From contig NZ_CP050177.1 in NCBI RefSeq assembly GCF_011694815.1, positions 124,001-188,000 on the forward strand: DNA of 64,000 bases, read 5' to 3'. Positions 33,350 to 42,436 of the stretch are shown piece by piece. Position 1 is the stretch's first letter. Each line of letters begins with the position of its first letter. The notes beneath the pieces were generated by a model. The model saw only the letters and a program-made list of their open reading frames with translations, made no database searches and was not told the origin of the DNA. This stretch comes from Streptomyces liangshanensis. Lineage in GTDB: Bacteria; Actinomycetota; Actinomycetes; Streptomycetales; Streptomycetaceae. The position numbers were made by a program, and so were the translations under genes.

Positions 33350-34585
33350 GTGGCCGGCGAATCTTCCGCACAGGGCCCCGGCTCCCGCCCCGAACTGGGG
33401 CCGGGTCCCGGGCCGGGCGAGGCGCTGCTCGACCGGCTGCTGGCCGAGGCGCAGGGCGCGGCGCCGATGGACCTCCCCGACCTGGTGGACCGGTGCGCGA
33501 GCGCCATCGGCCTGCGGCAGCTCGCGGTGTACGTCATCGACCTCCAGCAGCGCCATCTCGTGCCGCTCACCGACGGGCTGCCGTCGCTGGACGTGGACTC
33601 CTCGACGGCCGGTGAGGCGTACCGGACGCTCTCCCTCCAGTTGGAGGAGAAGCTCAGGACCGACGAGCTGACCGCGTGGCTGCCCCTGGTCGACGGCGCG
33701 GAGCGGCTCGGTGTCCTCGGCATCCGTACGGCGGTGTTCGACGCCACCCGCCTGCGCCGCTGCCGCATGCTCGCCACCGTGCTCGCCATGGTGATCACCT
33801 CGAAGCGGGCGTACAGCGACAGCTTCGCGCGGCGGGCCCGGTCCGAGCCGATGCGGCTGCCCGCGGAGATGCTCCGCGCGTTCCTGCCGCCCCGGACCAT
33901 CGGCAACACCAAGGTCATCTCGACGGGCGCGCTGGAGCCGGCGTACCGCATCGGCGGTGACGCGTTCGACCACTCGCTGACGCAGTCGACCCTGCACGCG
34001 GCGATCCTCGACTCCATGGGCCACAACCTGGCCTCGGGGCTGACGACCGCGGTCGCCCTGGCGGGCTGCCGCAACGCCCGCCGGGCCGGGGCCGACCTGC
34101 CGCAGCTGGTCGACACCGTCGACCAGGCGCTCGCGCAGTGGCTGCCCGACCAGTACTGCACCGGCATCCTCAGCCAGCTCGACCTGAACGACGGTGTCTT
34201 CCGGTGGATCAACTGCGGGCATCCGCCGCCGCTGCTCATCCGTGACCGCCGGGTGCTGGGCCAGGCCCTGGAGCGCACCCCGCAGGCGCCGATGGGACTC
34301 GCCGCCCAGTTCTCCGACGCGCCCCACGAGGTCAACGAGGTGGCGTTGAAGGCGGGCGACCGGGTGCTGTTCTACACGGACGGGGTGACGGAGGCGCGGG
34401 TCGACGGAGGCGCGCAGCTCGGCCTCGAACGCTTCACCGACTCGATCATCCGCGCCACGGCCTCGGGGAAACTCGCGCCGGAGGCCCTGCGGGTGCTGAT
34501 CCACTCGATCCTGGACGGCCAGCGGAACCAGCTGCGCGACGACGCGACGATCCTGCTGATCGAGTGGCTGCCGCAGGGCCGCTGA
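33350..34585 (+). CDS. PP2C/SpoIIE-type protein phosphatase (RsbU-like)
   Basis: Serine/threonine phosphatase of 411 aa. A Pro/Gly-rich N-tail and a GAF-like sensor region (about 35-165) precede the PP2C-SIGMA domain (about 185-408). Metal-binding acidic residues occur in GGDAFDHS, ILDSMGHN and RDDATILLIEW. The GTG start at 33350 follows TAGGAGG. Such proteins usually dephosphorylate anti-sigma antagonists in partner-switching circuits. No anti-sigma or antagonist gene is adjacent. The 3' end overlaps the convergent glycosyltransferase by 140 bases. Confidence 0.88.
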   Translation: MAGESSAQGPGSRPELGPGPGPGEALLDRLLAEAQGAAPMDLPDLVDRCASAIGLRQLAVYVIDLQQRHLVPLTDGLPSLDVDSSTAGEAYRTLSLQLEEKLRTDELTAWLPLVDGAERLGVLGIRTAVFDATRLRRCRMLATVLAMVITSKRAYSDSFARRARSEPMRLPAEMLRAFLPPRTIGNTKVISTGALEPAYRIGGDAFDHSLTQSTLHAAILDSMGHNLASGLTTAVALAGCRNARRAGADLPQLVDTVDQALAQWLPDQYCTGILSQLDLNDGVFRWINCGHPPPLLIRDRRVLGQALERTPQAPMGLAAQFSDAPHEVNEVALKAGDRVLFYTDGVTEARVDGGAQLGLERFTDSIIRATASGKLAPEALRVLIHSILDGQRNQLRDDATILLIEWLPQGR

Positions 34586-35828
34586 ACGCCGGGCGCGGGG
34601 GTACGGTCCCCGGCCGCCGCGAGCCCGCCTCCTTCGCCTCCGCGGGGCGGTCCGGCGCGGTCGTGCGCAACGGCAGGGCGACCAGCAGGCCCAGGGTGAT
34701 CCAGACGTAGGCGTTGGAGCCGACGACGGCGCCCGGGCCGGTGGCGTCGTCGCGCCACAGCCAGACGACACTGCTGCACAGCAGGACGTAGAGCGCCGCG
34801 CACAGGGCCAGCAGGCGGCCGTTGCGCCGGCCTCCGTCGTCCCGGCGCAGGGCCGTGTCGACGAGGACGACGAGGGCGGGGAGGACCCAGACCAGGTGGT
34901 GGACCCAGGTCACCGGGCTGACGAGGCAGGCGGCCAGCCCCGTGAGGGCGAACCCGGCCCGGTCGTCGCCGCACCGCACGGCCGCGCGGGCCCGGTAGGC
35001 CCACACCGCGAGGACGACGGCCGCACACGCGAGCCACACCGCGTGGCCGGTGTCCTCGGGGCGCAGGCGGGACAGGACTCCCTGCACCGACTGGTTGGAG
35101 ACGTAGCCGAGTTCGCCGACGCGTCCGGTGTCCCACAGCGCCCGGGTCCAGAAGTCCCTGGAGGCCCCGGGGTCGAGGACGGCGGCGAACAGGGTGGCGG
35201 CCGCCGCCGTTCCTGTGGCGACCGCGGCCTGTCTGCGGCGGCCGGTGATCAGGAGGTAGCCGATGAAGAGCGCGGGGGTGAGTTTGACCGCCGTCGCGAG
35301 GCCGATGCCGATCCCCGCGTACCGCCCGCGCCCGGTGGCCAGCAGCCGGGCGTCGGCGAGGACGAGCGCGACGAGCAGGAGGTTGACCTGGCCGAAGGAG
35401 AAGGTGTCGCGGACCGGTTCGAACAGGCCGAAGAGACAGCCGATCACGACCCACGCGAACCAGCCGCGCCACGCCTCGCGGCGGACGGCCGGGCCCAGCA
35501 GCCAGCGCAGCACCAGCACCGACGCCACGACACCGAGGACCACGCTGATCGCCACGGCGACCGGCCAGGGGACCAGCGCCATCGGCAGCATCGACACGGC
35601 CGCGAAGGGCGGGTATGTGAAGCCGTAGCGCGTACCGGGGCTGAGGTAGTCGTAGATCCGGCCGCCGTGGTGGACCCACTCCCCCACTGCGCCGTAGTAC
35701 ACACCGACGTCGAAGAAGCCGCGGAACAGCGGGACGGTCGCCAGGAAGACGGCGGTGGCGGTGACCAGGCACACCGCGACGGCCGCCCGCCCGCCGGGCC
35801 GCGCCATGACCCGGCGCGGCCACCTCAC
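34446..35828 (-). CDS. GT87 (DUF2029) integral membrane glycosyltransferase
   Basis: Polytopic protein of 460 aa with about ten helices. Family features are an early loop with an acidic residue (FRGFFDVGVYYGAVGEW), FTYPPF and FSFGQVNLLL. It probably transfers mannose or arabinose from a polyprenyl-phosphate donor outside the membrane. The GTG at 35828 overlaps the upstream stop (GTGA); an ATG at 35807 is possible. The last 46 residues (Ser/Arg/Pro-rich) are encoded opposite the phosphatase 3' end and look non-functional, as if an ancestral stop was lost. Confidence 0.78.
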   Translation of the reverse strand: MRWPRRVMARPGGRAAVAVCLVTATAVFLATVPLFRGFFDVGVYYGAVGEWVHHGGRIYDYLSPGTRYGFTYPPFAAVSMLPMALVPWPVAVAISVVLGVVASVLVLRWLLGPAVRREAWRGWFAWVVIGCLFGLFEPVRDTFSFGQVNLLLVALVLADARLLATGRGRYAGIGIGLATAVKLTPALFIGYLLITGRRRQAAVATGTAAAATLFAAVLDPGASRDFWTRALWDTGRVGELGYVSNQSVQGVLSRLRPEDTGHAVWLACAAVVLAVWAYRARAAVRCGDDRAGFALTGLAACLVSPVTWVHHLVWVLPALVVLVDTALRRDDGGRRNGRLLALCAALYVLLCSSVVWLWRDDATGPGAVVGSNAYVWITLGLLVALPLRTTAPDRPAEAKEAGSRRPGTVPPRPAFSGPAAATRSAGSSRRRAAGSAGRPGSSGSAPAGPPARVSPRPWRG

Positions 35829-37261
35829 GACGCGGTCCGGGTACGGGCGGGCAGGACGGCCGGCTCCGACATGAGGAACATCCACCACAGCGTGACGAGG
35901 GCGAGCGCCCCGCCCGCCACCGCGAAGGTCAACTGCGCCCCGTCCGGCGGGGATCCGCTGGGCAGCATGCCGAGCGCGAGGATCCCGCTGCCCACCGACG
36001 CCCAGCGCCGTACCCGGCCGTCGGGCGCGGCCGCCGCGATCAGGAACAGCCCCCACAGCGCGTACCACGGCCGGAACGCCGGGCCCAGCGCGAAGACGGC
36101 GAGGAGGCTCAGCGCGAGCGCGTACACCGGGCCGAGCCGGGTCCGGTGGGCCCGGCGCAGCCACAGCCAGGACACGGCCAGGACGGTGACCACGAGGCCG
36201 AGCCGCCGCCAGGCCGGGACGGCGAGGTCGCCGAGGCCGCTGCCCACGCCGTCCAGCAGGGCCCCGCTGAGGCGTCCGAGCCCGCTGGTCAGGGACCAGT
36301 TGTCGGCGGAGACGGGGGTGGAGAGCGCCCCGAGCCAGCCGTATCCCGTACCGGCCAGGGCGGTCACGACCACGGTGGTGGCGAGGGCCACGGCGCCGGT
36401 CAGCGCGGCGGCCCTGGCGGTACGGCCCCGGCCCCGGAGCGCGCCGGACCAGAGGGCGGCGACCGCCAGCAGGCCGAGCGCGGCGGGCGCCTTCACGAGT
36501 GCGGCCAGGGAGACGAGGACGGCGGCGCGGGCGGGCATCGCGCCGAGGGCGGCGACCAGGCCGGCGCCGAGCAGTCCCAGCATGAGGGCGTCGTTGTGGG
36601 CGCCCGCGACGAGGTGCAGCAGGACGAGCGGGTTGAGCGCGCCGAGCCACAGCGCGGCCGAGGGGTCGACGCCGCAGCGGCGGGCGAGCGAGGGCAGGAA
36701 CGCGATCATCAGCCCGACGCCGAGCAGGGCGACGAGCCGCATGCCGAGGATGCCGGCGGGCATGTCGAGCCGGGTCAGGACGGAGGTCTTCCCGGCGACG
36801 AACAGGAAGACCGGGCCGTAGGGCGCGGGGGTGTGCTGCCAGACGGGGGCCACCTCGGTCGCGAGCGGGCCGCCGAGCTGCGCGGGGCCGTGGACGTACA
36901 CATCCATCCGGGCCTGGACCATGGCGCCCTGCGCCAGGTAGCTGTAGACGTCGCGGCTGAACAGGGGCGGTCCGAGGACGAGGGGCGCGGCCCACATCCC
37001 CAGCGTCACGAGCAGGGTGCGGGGGGTGGGCGGGCGGGGGCCGCGGACGGCTCTGCCGAGCCACCACCAGGCGGCTATGAGCAGGACGAGGCCGAAGTAC
37101 GCGCAGACGAGCCCGAGGGCGGCGCGCCCGGAGGAGGGCAGCAGCGCGTCGCGTACGGGCAGCGCGCCCGCGGTCAGCCCGCCGGTCATGAGCGCGACGG
37201 ACCCGGCGAGCCCCAGCATCCGGCATCGGCGCGGGTTCACTTCCGCGTTCAGGGCGAGCAT
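35825..37261 (-). CDS. MptB-like polyprenol-phosphomannose-dependent mannosyltransferase
   Basis: Membrane protein of 478 aa with about 12 helices. FSRDVYSYLAQGAMVQ with its acidic residue, PYGPVF and NPLVLLHLVAGAHNDALM are characteristic of the MptB/GT-C family that extends mannan with polyprenyl-phosphate mannose. Coupled to a GT87 enzyme by a 4-base overlap, so both may act on the same cell-surface glycan. The ATG at 37261 has no clear ribosome site; a GTG about 21 bases downstream is an alternative. Confidence 0.78.
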   Translation of the reverse strand: MLALNAEVNPRRCRMLGLAGSVALMTGGLTAGALPVRDALLPSSGRAALGLVCAYFGLVLLIAAWWWLGRAVRGPRPPTPRTLLVTLGMWAAPLVLGPPLFSRDVYSYLAQGAMVQARMDVYVHGPAQLGGPLATEVAPVWQHTPAPYGPVFLFVAGKTSVLTRLDMPAGILGMRLVALLGVGLMIAFLPSLARRCGVDPSAALWLGALNPLVLLHLVAGAHNDALMLGLLGAGLVAALGAMPARAAVLVSLAALVKAPAALGLLAVAALWSGALRGRGRTARAAALTGAVALATTVVVTALAGTGYGWLGALSTPVSADNWSLTSGLGRLSGALLDGVGSGLGDLAVPAWRRLGLVVTVLAVSWLWLRRAHRTRLGPVYALALSLLAVFALGPAFRPWYALWGLFLIAAAAPDGRVRRWASVGSGILALGMLPSGSPPDGAQLTFAVAGGALALVTLWWMFLMSEPAVLPARTRTAS

Positions 37262-37471
37262 CTGTGGAGGCTCGCAGCAGGTGGTGGCCGGAAGGCGACA
37301 GCCTGCCCACGGTCCGGTGGCCGCCGCGCAGCCGGGGGCTTACGGGTGCCGCTTCCCTCGACCTGACACGCCGCCACCCCGGGCGGACGGCCGGCCCGTG
37401 ACAGGGCGGGGCGGGCCCCGGTGTGTCCGGGACCCGCCCTGCCGGTCGTGGAGCCGCGCCGGTGCGGCCCG

Positions 37472-39199
37472 TTACCTCCCGATCGTGAAGGTGTCGATGT
37501 CGAACAGGGAACCCGCGCCGCCGGTGAAGGTGAGGAACACCGGTCCTGTCGGTGTGCCGGACAGCGTGGTGGTGACGGTCCTGAAGGTCTCCCAGCCGCC
37601 GGTGTTGGGAACGGCGACCGAGCCGACCACCGGTCCGGTGGCCGAGCCCGAGCGGACCTGGACGGTGCCGCCCGCGCCGGCCGAGGAGACCTTCGCGGTG
37701 AAGGTCTTCGCCCCGGTGAGGGACGCCTGGGCGTAGCCCGCCCAGTCGCCGTTCTCGATGTAGCCGAGGGTCTGGCCGCCGCTGGCCGGGGTGTGGCCGG
37801 CCGCCTGGACGCCCTGCTGCGAGGTGAACGACTCGCCCTCGTACGTGGACGACGTGGGCGGGGTCGTACCGCCCAGCTCCTTGATCCGGACGTTGCGGAA
37901 GGACACGTCGTCACCGGTGCCGTGGTTCTGGATCCCGATGTATCCCTGCTGGAGGGAGCGGACGGGGTCCGTGTTGGTGAAGTCGTTGATCCGCGTGCCG
38001 TTGAGGAAGACCTGGAGCCTCTCCCCCTCCACCCGGATCTCGTACGTGTTCCAACTGCCGGGCGGGTTCAGCGCGGCGTCCCTGGCCGCGATGTCCGCCG
38101 ACTTGAAGCCGTACACCGAACCGGTGGTCCGGTCGGCGGTGTCGGTGGCGTCGATCTGGATCTCGTACCCCTGGTTGACCGCCGAGTTGGGATCGGTGGA
38201 GCTGGGGAAGCCCACGAACACACCGGAGTTGTCGTCCCCGGGCATCCGCCAGTCCAGCTTGAGGGAGTACGCGCCGTACTGCTTCGCCTGGTACCAGTAC
38301 AGGCCCATGCCGCCCGTGGAGGTGAGGGTGGCGTCGGAGTTGGTGAAGCTGCCGGGACCGGCCTGGGACCAGCCGGTGGTGGAGCCGTTGTAGAGCGGGG
38401 TGTAGCCGGTCTCCGCGCGGCAGTCGGCCTTGGCCCAGCCCGCCGCGTACCGGATGCCGCCGAGCAGCAGCGACCGGAACGCGGGGTCGGCGTAGGACTC
38501 CTGGGTGTGGCCGAGTCCGGTGTAGAAGGACCGGCCGTTGCCCTGCGGGTGGCACCAGGTGATCGGGTGGTCCCCGCTCATCTCGCCGCCGCTGTAGCTG
38601 CCTTCGTCGAGGTTCTGGAGCACCTTGACGTTGTTGCGGGGGTTGGTGCGGTAGTTGTACCACTCGTCGGTGCGGTTCCAGGTCTGGCCGAGGTGCGAGG
38701 TGGCCGCGTGGGCCCGGTCCTCGGTCCGCAGCGTGGCCTGCTGGATCGCCGGGTGGCTCTTGAACCAGGCGCCGGCGATCTGCTCGTACTGCGGCCAGTC
38801 GTACTCGGTGTCCGCGGCGGCGTGGATGCCCAGGTAGCCGCCGCCTCCGTCGACGTACGACTGGAAGGCCGCCTGCTGGGTGGCGTTGAGGACGTCACCG
38901 GTGGTGGAGAGGAACACCACCGCCTTGAAGCCGGCCAGGTTGGCGGTGGTGAAGGCGTTGCTGTCCTCGGTGGCCGTGACCGTGAAGTTGTTGGCCGCGC
39001 CGAGGTCCCGGATGGCCTGGGTGCCGGCCGGGATGGAGTCGTGGCGGAAGCCCGCCGTCTTGGAGAAGACGAGCACCTTGTACGCGGGGTCGGCGGCCTG
39101 GGCCGTGGCGGCCGGGGTCAGGAGCGACCCGGCCAGCCCGAGGGCGACGACGAGGGCGGAGGCTGCCGTGGCCGGCAGGCGCCGTAGGTGACGGAACAT
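37472..39199 (-). CDS. secreted ThuA-DUF1080-CBM6 protein
   Basis: Exported protein of 575 aa. Signal peptide 1-35 (ends TAQAA). A ThuA glutamine-amidotransferase-like domain follows (about 38-255; LVFSKTAGFRHDSIPAG and GHTQESYADPAFRSLLLGGI). A DUF1080/LamG-like domain spans about 265-440 and a CBM6 about 455-575 (YIENGDWAGYAQ). It probably acts on or binds plant sugars. The ATG at 39199 has GGGAAAGG upstream; a GTG at 39223 would overlap the previous stop but lacks a ribosome site. It is second gene after the PQQ-type dehydrogenase. Confidence 0.87.
   Translation of the reverse strand: MFRHLRRLPATAASALVVALGLAGSLLTPAATAQAADPAYKVLVFSKTAGFRHDSIPAGTQAIRDLGAANNFTVTATEDSNAFTTANLAGFKAVVFLSTTGDVLNATQQAAFQSYVDGGGGYLGIHAAADTEYDWPQYEQIAGAWFKSHPAIQQATLRTEDRAHAATSHLGQTWNRTDEWYNYRTNPRNNVKVLQNLDEGSYSGGEMSGDHPITWCHPQGNGRSFYTGLGHTQESYADPAFRSLLLGGIRYAAGWAKADCRAETGYTPLYNGSTTGWSQAGPGSFTNSDATLTSTGGMGLYWYQAKQYGAYSLKLDWRMPGDDNSGVFVGFPSSTDPNSAVNQGYEIQIDATDTADRTTGSVYGFKSADIAARDAALNPPGSWNTYEIRVEGERLQVFLNGTRINDFTNTDPVRSLQQGYIGIQNHGTGDDVSFRNVRIKELGGTTPPTSSTYEGESFTSQQGVQAAGHTPASGGQTLGYIENGDWAGYAQASLTGAKTFTAKVSSAGAGGTVQVRSGSATGPVVGSVAVPNTGGWETFRTVTTTLSGTPTGPVFLTFTGGAGSLFDIDTFTIGR
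37490..37840 (-). repeat. CBM6 module, copy 1
   Basis: This stretch encodes the C-terminal CBM6 of the ThuA protein and closely matches about 39240-39592 in the neighbouring gene at both DNA and protein level (for example HTPASGGQTLGYIENGDWAG is identical). Boundaries are approximate. Confidence 0.8.
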
Positions 39200-39219
39200 C
39201 AGTGGCCCTTTCCCGCGCT

Positions 39220-42099
39220 TCACTTGGTGAGGGTGAGGGTGTCGATGTCGAACAGGGACCCGGCGCCACCGGTGAAGGTGAGGAACAGCGCTCCGGAGGA
39301 GGTGGTGCCGGTCAGGGACGTGGAGACGTTGGTGAAGGTCTCCCAGCCGCCGGTGTTGGCGACCGCCACCGTGCCGAGGACGGCGCCGGTGGCCGAGCCC
39401 GACCGGATCGTGATGGTGCCGCCCGCGCCGGCCGAGGAGACCTTGGCGCTGAACGTCCTGGTCCCGGCGGTCGGGACGGAGGCGTACCCCGCCCAGTCAC
39501 CGTTCTCGATGTAGCCGAGCGTCTGGCCGCCGCTCGCCGGGGTGTGGGCGGCGCTCTGGACGCCCTGTCCGGAGCTGAACGACTCGCCCTCGACGGTCTG
39601 GCTCGACCCGCCGCCGGTACCGGTGGCGAAGGTGAAGGCGTCGAGGTCGAAGAGGTTGCCCTGCCCGGTCACGCCCTTGAAGACGAGGAACAACTCCGTG
39701 GTGCCGGAAGGCGCGTTGGCCAGGTTCGCCGAGACGTCGGCGAACGTGTCCCAGCTCCCGGTCGGTGCCACGGTCACCGTGCCCAGCAGGGTGCCGGTGG
39801 CCGAGCCCGCCCGTACTTCGAGGGTGCCGCCGACGCCGCCGGAGGAGACCCTCGCGGTGATGCGGTTGGCGTTGCCCAGGACGTACGGCTTGAAGGAGAT
39901 CCAGTCGTTGTTGTCGGTGAAGCCGACGGTGCTGCCGCCTTCGGCGGTGGCGTGGGAGGCCACCTGGATGCCGCCGCTCTGGGCGGAGAAGTGCTCGCCC
40001 TGGCGGTGGCGGGGCTGGAGGATGCGCGCGCTGTGCGTGGTCAGCCCGGCGGCGTCGGTGTACTCGGCGTCGAAGACGCCGTAGATGTTGGCGGCGCTGT
40101 CGTGCTCGCCGTCGGCCGGTACGGAGAGGTTGCCGGAGCAGCCGGTGGCCTGGGTGATCTGGTGGCGGTGCTCGTCGTGGCCGAGGAGGTAGGTGACCTT
40201 GACCTTGGAGCAGTCGATGGCGCCGTCCTCGGGGTCGCTCACCGAGACCTGGAAGGGCACGGTGTCGCCGAAGGAGAAGAGCTGGCCGTCACCAGGGGTG
40301 GTGAGGTTGACCGTGGGCGCGGTGTTGCCCGCCGTCACGACGAGGCTCGCGGAGCCGGTCAGGCCTTCCGGGTCCCTGACGGTGAGGGTGGGGCGGAAGG
40401 TGCCCCGGGTGGTGTACGTGTGGCTCGGGTTGGCGGCAGTGGAGCTGGTGCCGTCGCCGAAGTCCCACGCGTAGGTGAGGGCCCTGCCCTCGGGGTCGGC
40501 GCTGCCGGCCGAGGAGAAGGCGACCGTGAGCGGGACGGCTCCGGACACCTTGTCGGCGGCGGCCTTGGCGACCGGGTTGCGGTTGCTGCCGCCGATGTAC
40601 TCGACGCGGTACAGGGCCTGGTTGTTGGCGCCGGTGCCGTAGTCGAGGACGTACAGCGCGCCGTCGGGGCCGAAGGCCTGGTCCATGACCTGGGTACCGG
40701 TCCAGGGGAAGGCCTCGATGACACCGGGGGTGCCGTCGGACTTGACCTCGATGGCCTTGATCCACTTGCGGCCGTACTCGGCGGCGAAGAAGCGGCCGTC
40801 GAGGGACTGGGGGAACTTGACGCTGGAGTTCAGCGCCGCGTTGTAGCGGTAGACGGGTCCGCCCATGGGGGACTCGGAGCCGCCGCCGAACTCGGGCGGG
40901 GAGCCCGCGTCGCCGCCGTACTTGATCCACGAGGGCTTGGCGGCGGGGAGGGTGGCCAGGCCGGTGTTGCGGAAGGAGTTGTTGGCCGGCGCGCCGCAGT
41001 TGTACTTCCCGGCGGACGGGCCGCTGGGGAAGGCGTACTCGCCGTACGTCTCCGCGGCGGCGTTCGTCCCGGTGCAGTACGGCCAGCCGTAGTTGCCGGG
41101 GGCGGTGATCCGGTTGAACTCGACCTGGCCGCTGGGGCCGCGCGCGCCGTCGGTGACGCCCGCGTCGGGGCCGTAGTCACCGAGGTAGACGATGCCGGTG
41201 GCCTTGTCGACGGACATCCGGAAGGGGTTGCGGAAGCCCATCGCGTAGATCTCGGGACGGGTCCTGGCCGTACCGGGGGCGAAGAGGTTCCCCGCGGGCA
41301 CGGTGTAGCCGCCGGCGGCGGTGGGCTTGATCCGCAGGACCTTGCCGCGCAGGTCGTTGGTGTTCCCGGAGGATCGCTGGGCGTCGAACTGCGGGTTGCG
41401 GTCGGTCCGTTCGTCGATCGGCGCGTAGCCGCTCGACTCGAAGGGGTTCGTGTCGTCGCCGGTTGTCAGGTAGAGGTTCCCCGCGGCGTCGAAGTCGATG
41501 TCACCGCCCACGTGGCAGCACTGGCCGCGGTCGTTGGGCACTTCGAGGACGACCTTCTCGCTGGCCAGGTCGAGCGTGTTGTCGGCCTTGAGGGTGAAGC
41601 GGGAGAGGTTGAGGTGTCCCTTCCACGCTTCGAAGGTGGCCGCCGAACCGGTGGTGGGGGCGTCGCCGCCGGGCGTGGTGAGCTTCGGCGAGTAGTACAG
41701 GTACAGGTAGCGGTTCGAGGCGAAGCCGGGGTCGGCGGCGATGCCCTGGAGGCCTTCCTCGTCGTGCGTGTAGACGTCCAGCTTGCCGGCCGACTTGGTG
41801 TTGCCCGCGGCGTCCGTGTAGCGGACCGTACCGTCCCTGGCGGTGTGGACCACGGCGCGGTCGGGCAGCACGGCGAGTGACATCGCCTCACCCAACTCAG
41901 CTGATCCGAGGGCGAGTTGCACCTGCTGGTAGTCACCGGTGGGGATGACCGCCGCGGCGGCGGTGTCGTGCTCGGGGTGTCCGGGGTGCGCGGAGGCCGT
42001 GGGGACGGCGAGCGCACCGCCGCTCACCACCAGGCCCAGCACCGTGAGCCACCTCAACCACGCACGTCTCGGGCGTGGCCGTCCTGACAGTCCTGACAT
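39220..42099 (-). CDS. secreted PQQ-type sugar dehydrogenase with PKD and two CBM6 domains
   Basis: Exported protein of 959 aa. Signal peptide 1-38. A six-bladed sugar dehydrogenase (GDH/GSDH type) domain spans about 50-480, with GLQGIAADPGFASNRYLYLY and MGFRNPFRMSVD as hallmarks. A PKD domain lies near 485-570 (YAWDFGDGTSS), then a Big/PKD-like segment, a CBM6 (about 690-820) and a second CBM6 (about 835-959). The ATG at 42099 follows GGAAGGA. First gene of the pair. It probably oxidises sugars released from polysaccharides; PQQ use is inferred from fold, not seen. Confidence 0.87.
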   Translation of the reverse strand: MSGLSGRPRPRRAWLRWLTVLGLVVSGGALAVPTASAHPGHPEHDTAAAAVIPTGDYQQVQLALGSAELGEAMSLAVLPDRAVVHTARDGTVRYTDAAGNTKSAGKLDVYTHDEEGLQGIAADPGFASNRYLYLYYSPKLTTPGGDAPTTGSAATFEAWKGHLNLSRFTLKADNTLDLASEKVVLEVPNDRGQCCHVGGDIDFDAAGNLYLTTGDDTNPFESSGYAPIDERTDRNPQFDAQRSSGNTNDLRGKVLRIKPTAAGGYTVPAGNLFAPGTARTRPEIYAMGFRNPFRMSVDKATGIVYLGDYGPDAGVTDGARGPSGQVEFNRITAPGNYGWPYCTGTNAAAETYGEYAFPSGPSAGKYNCGAPANNSFRNTGLATLPAAKPSWIKYGGDAGSPPEFGGGSESPMGGPVYRYNAALNSSVKFPQSLDGRFFAAEYGRKWIKAIEVKSDGTPGVIEAFPWTGTQVMDQAFGPDGALYVLDYGTGANNQALYRVEYIGGSNRNPVAKAAADKVSGAVPLTVAFSSAGSADPEGRALTYAWDFGDGTSSTAANPSHTYTTRGTFRPTLTVRDPEGLTGSASLVVTAGNTAPTVNLTTPGDGQLFSFGDTVPFQVSVSDPEDGAIDCSKVKVTYLLGHDEHRHQITQATGCSGNLSVPADGEHDSAANIYGVFDAEYTDAAGLTTHSARILQPRHRQGEHFSAQSGGIQVASHATAEGGSTVGFTDNNDWISFKPYVLGNANRITARVSSGGVGGTLEVRAGSATGTLLGTVTVAPTGSWDTFADVSANLANAPSGTTELFLVFKGVTGQGNLFDLDAFTFATGTGGGSSQTVEGESFSSGQGVQSAAHTPASGGQTLGYIENGDWAGYASVPTAGTRTFSAKVSSAGAGGTITIRSGSATGAVLGTVAVANTGGWETFTNVSTSLTGTTSSGALFLTFTGGAGSLFDIDTLTLTK
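39240..39592 (-). repeat. CBM6 module, copy 2
   Basis: The counterpart of about 37490-37840, at the 3' end of the dehydrogenase gene. The two modules are far more alike to each other than to the internal CBM6 of the dehydrogenase (about 39640-39980), which points to recent duplication or gene conversion. Confidence 0.8.
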
Positions 42100-42279
42100 G
42101 GAGCGTCCTTCCTGACCTTGCGGGGGGAGTGAGTCGGGCAGGGCGCGCGACTGACGCGTTGCCGTGTCACTGCGGGAGGAGCCTGCGCCCCGGTGATGTC
42201 CCGTCACCTGGGCGGCAGCCGTACCGATCTGGGGGGAAGCTGGGGAGAGCTTTCGATGCGGCATCAAGGTGGTGCGGAG

Positions 42280-42291
42280 ACTCGCGCGAGT
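42280..42291. promoter_or_regulatory. 12-base palindrome at predicted start site
   Basis: ACTCGCGCGAGT is a perfect palindrome with a central CG step, the form preferred by LacI-type regulators. It falls at the predicted transcription start of the dehydrogenase-ThuA operon, so a repressor bound here would block initiation. No regulator gene is adjacent. Confidence 0.45.
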
Positions 42292-42297
42292 TTTTGC

Positions 42298-42326
42298 ATG
42301 CTGGCAACGGCGACTTAATTTGTCAA
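42298..42326 (-). promoter_or_regulatory. promoter of the dehydrogenase-ThuA operon
   Basis: TTGACA (minus strand, 42321-42326), a 17-base spacer and CAGCAT (42298-42303). The -35 is perfect; the -10 keeps only the key A and final T. The leader would be about 190 bases. Confidence 0.45.
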
Positions 42327-42403
42327 GGGCGTGGTCAAATTGCCGTGACAGTCGTCCGAAAGGCCTGAAGTCACCGTTATGGACGGCAACACCCTTACGG
42401 GAA

Positions 42404-42436
42404 GGGCCCGGTGTGCGGCATGCGCGCACCGGGCCC
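42404..42436. repeat. 13-base hairpin
   Basis: Arms 42404-42416 and 42424-42436 pair with one G-T pair around a 7-base loop. No upstream gene on the plus strand ends here, so it is either a leader structure of the PiT transcript or a barrier between divergent units. Confidence 0.5.

Noticed and set aside
36146..37366. Frame of 406 codons antisense to the MptB-like gene
   Set aside because: No hydrophobic or domain structure; Glu/Gly/Gln repeats match the complement of membrane-protein codons.
39202..41880. Open frame of 892 codons on the plus strand opposite the dehydrogenase gene
   Set aside because: It is a GC-rich antisense shadow: composition is Val/Gly/Asp-repetitive, it has no domain pattern, and the minus strand has clear conserved domains.
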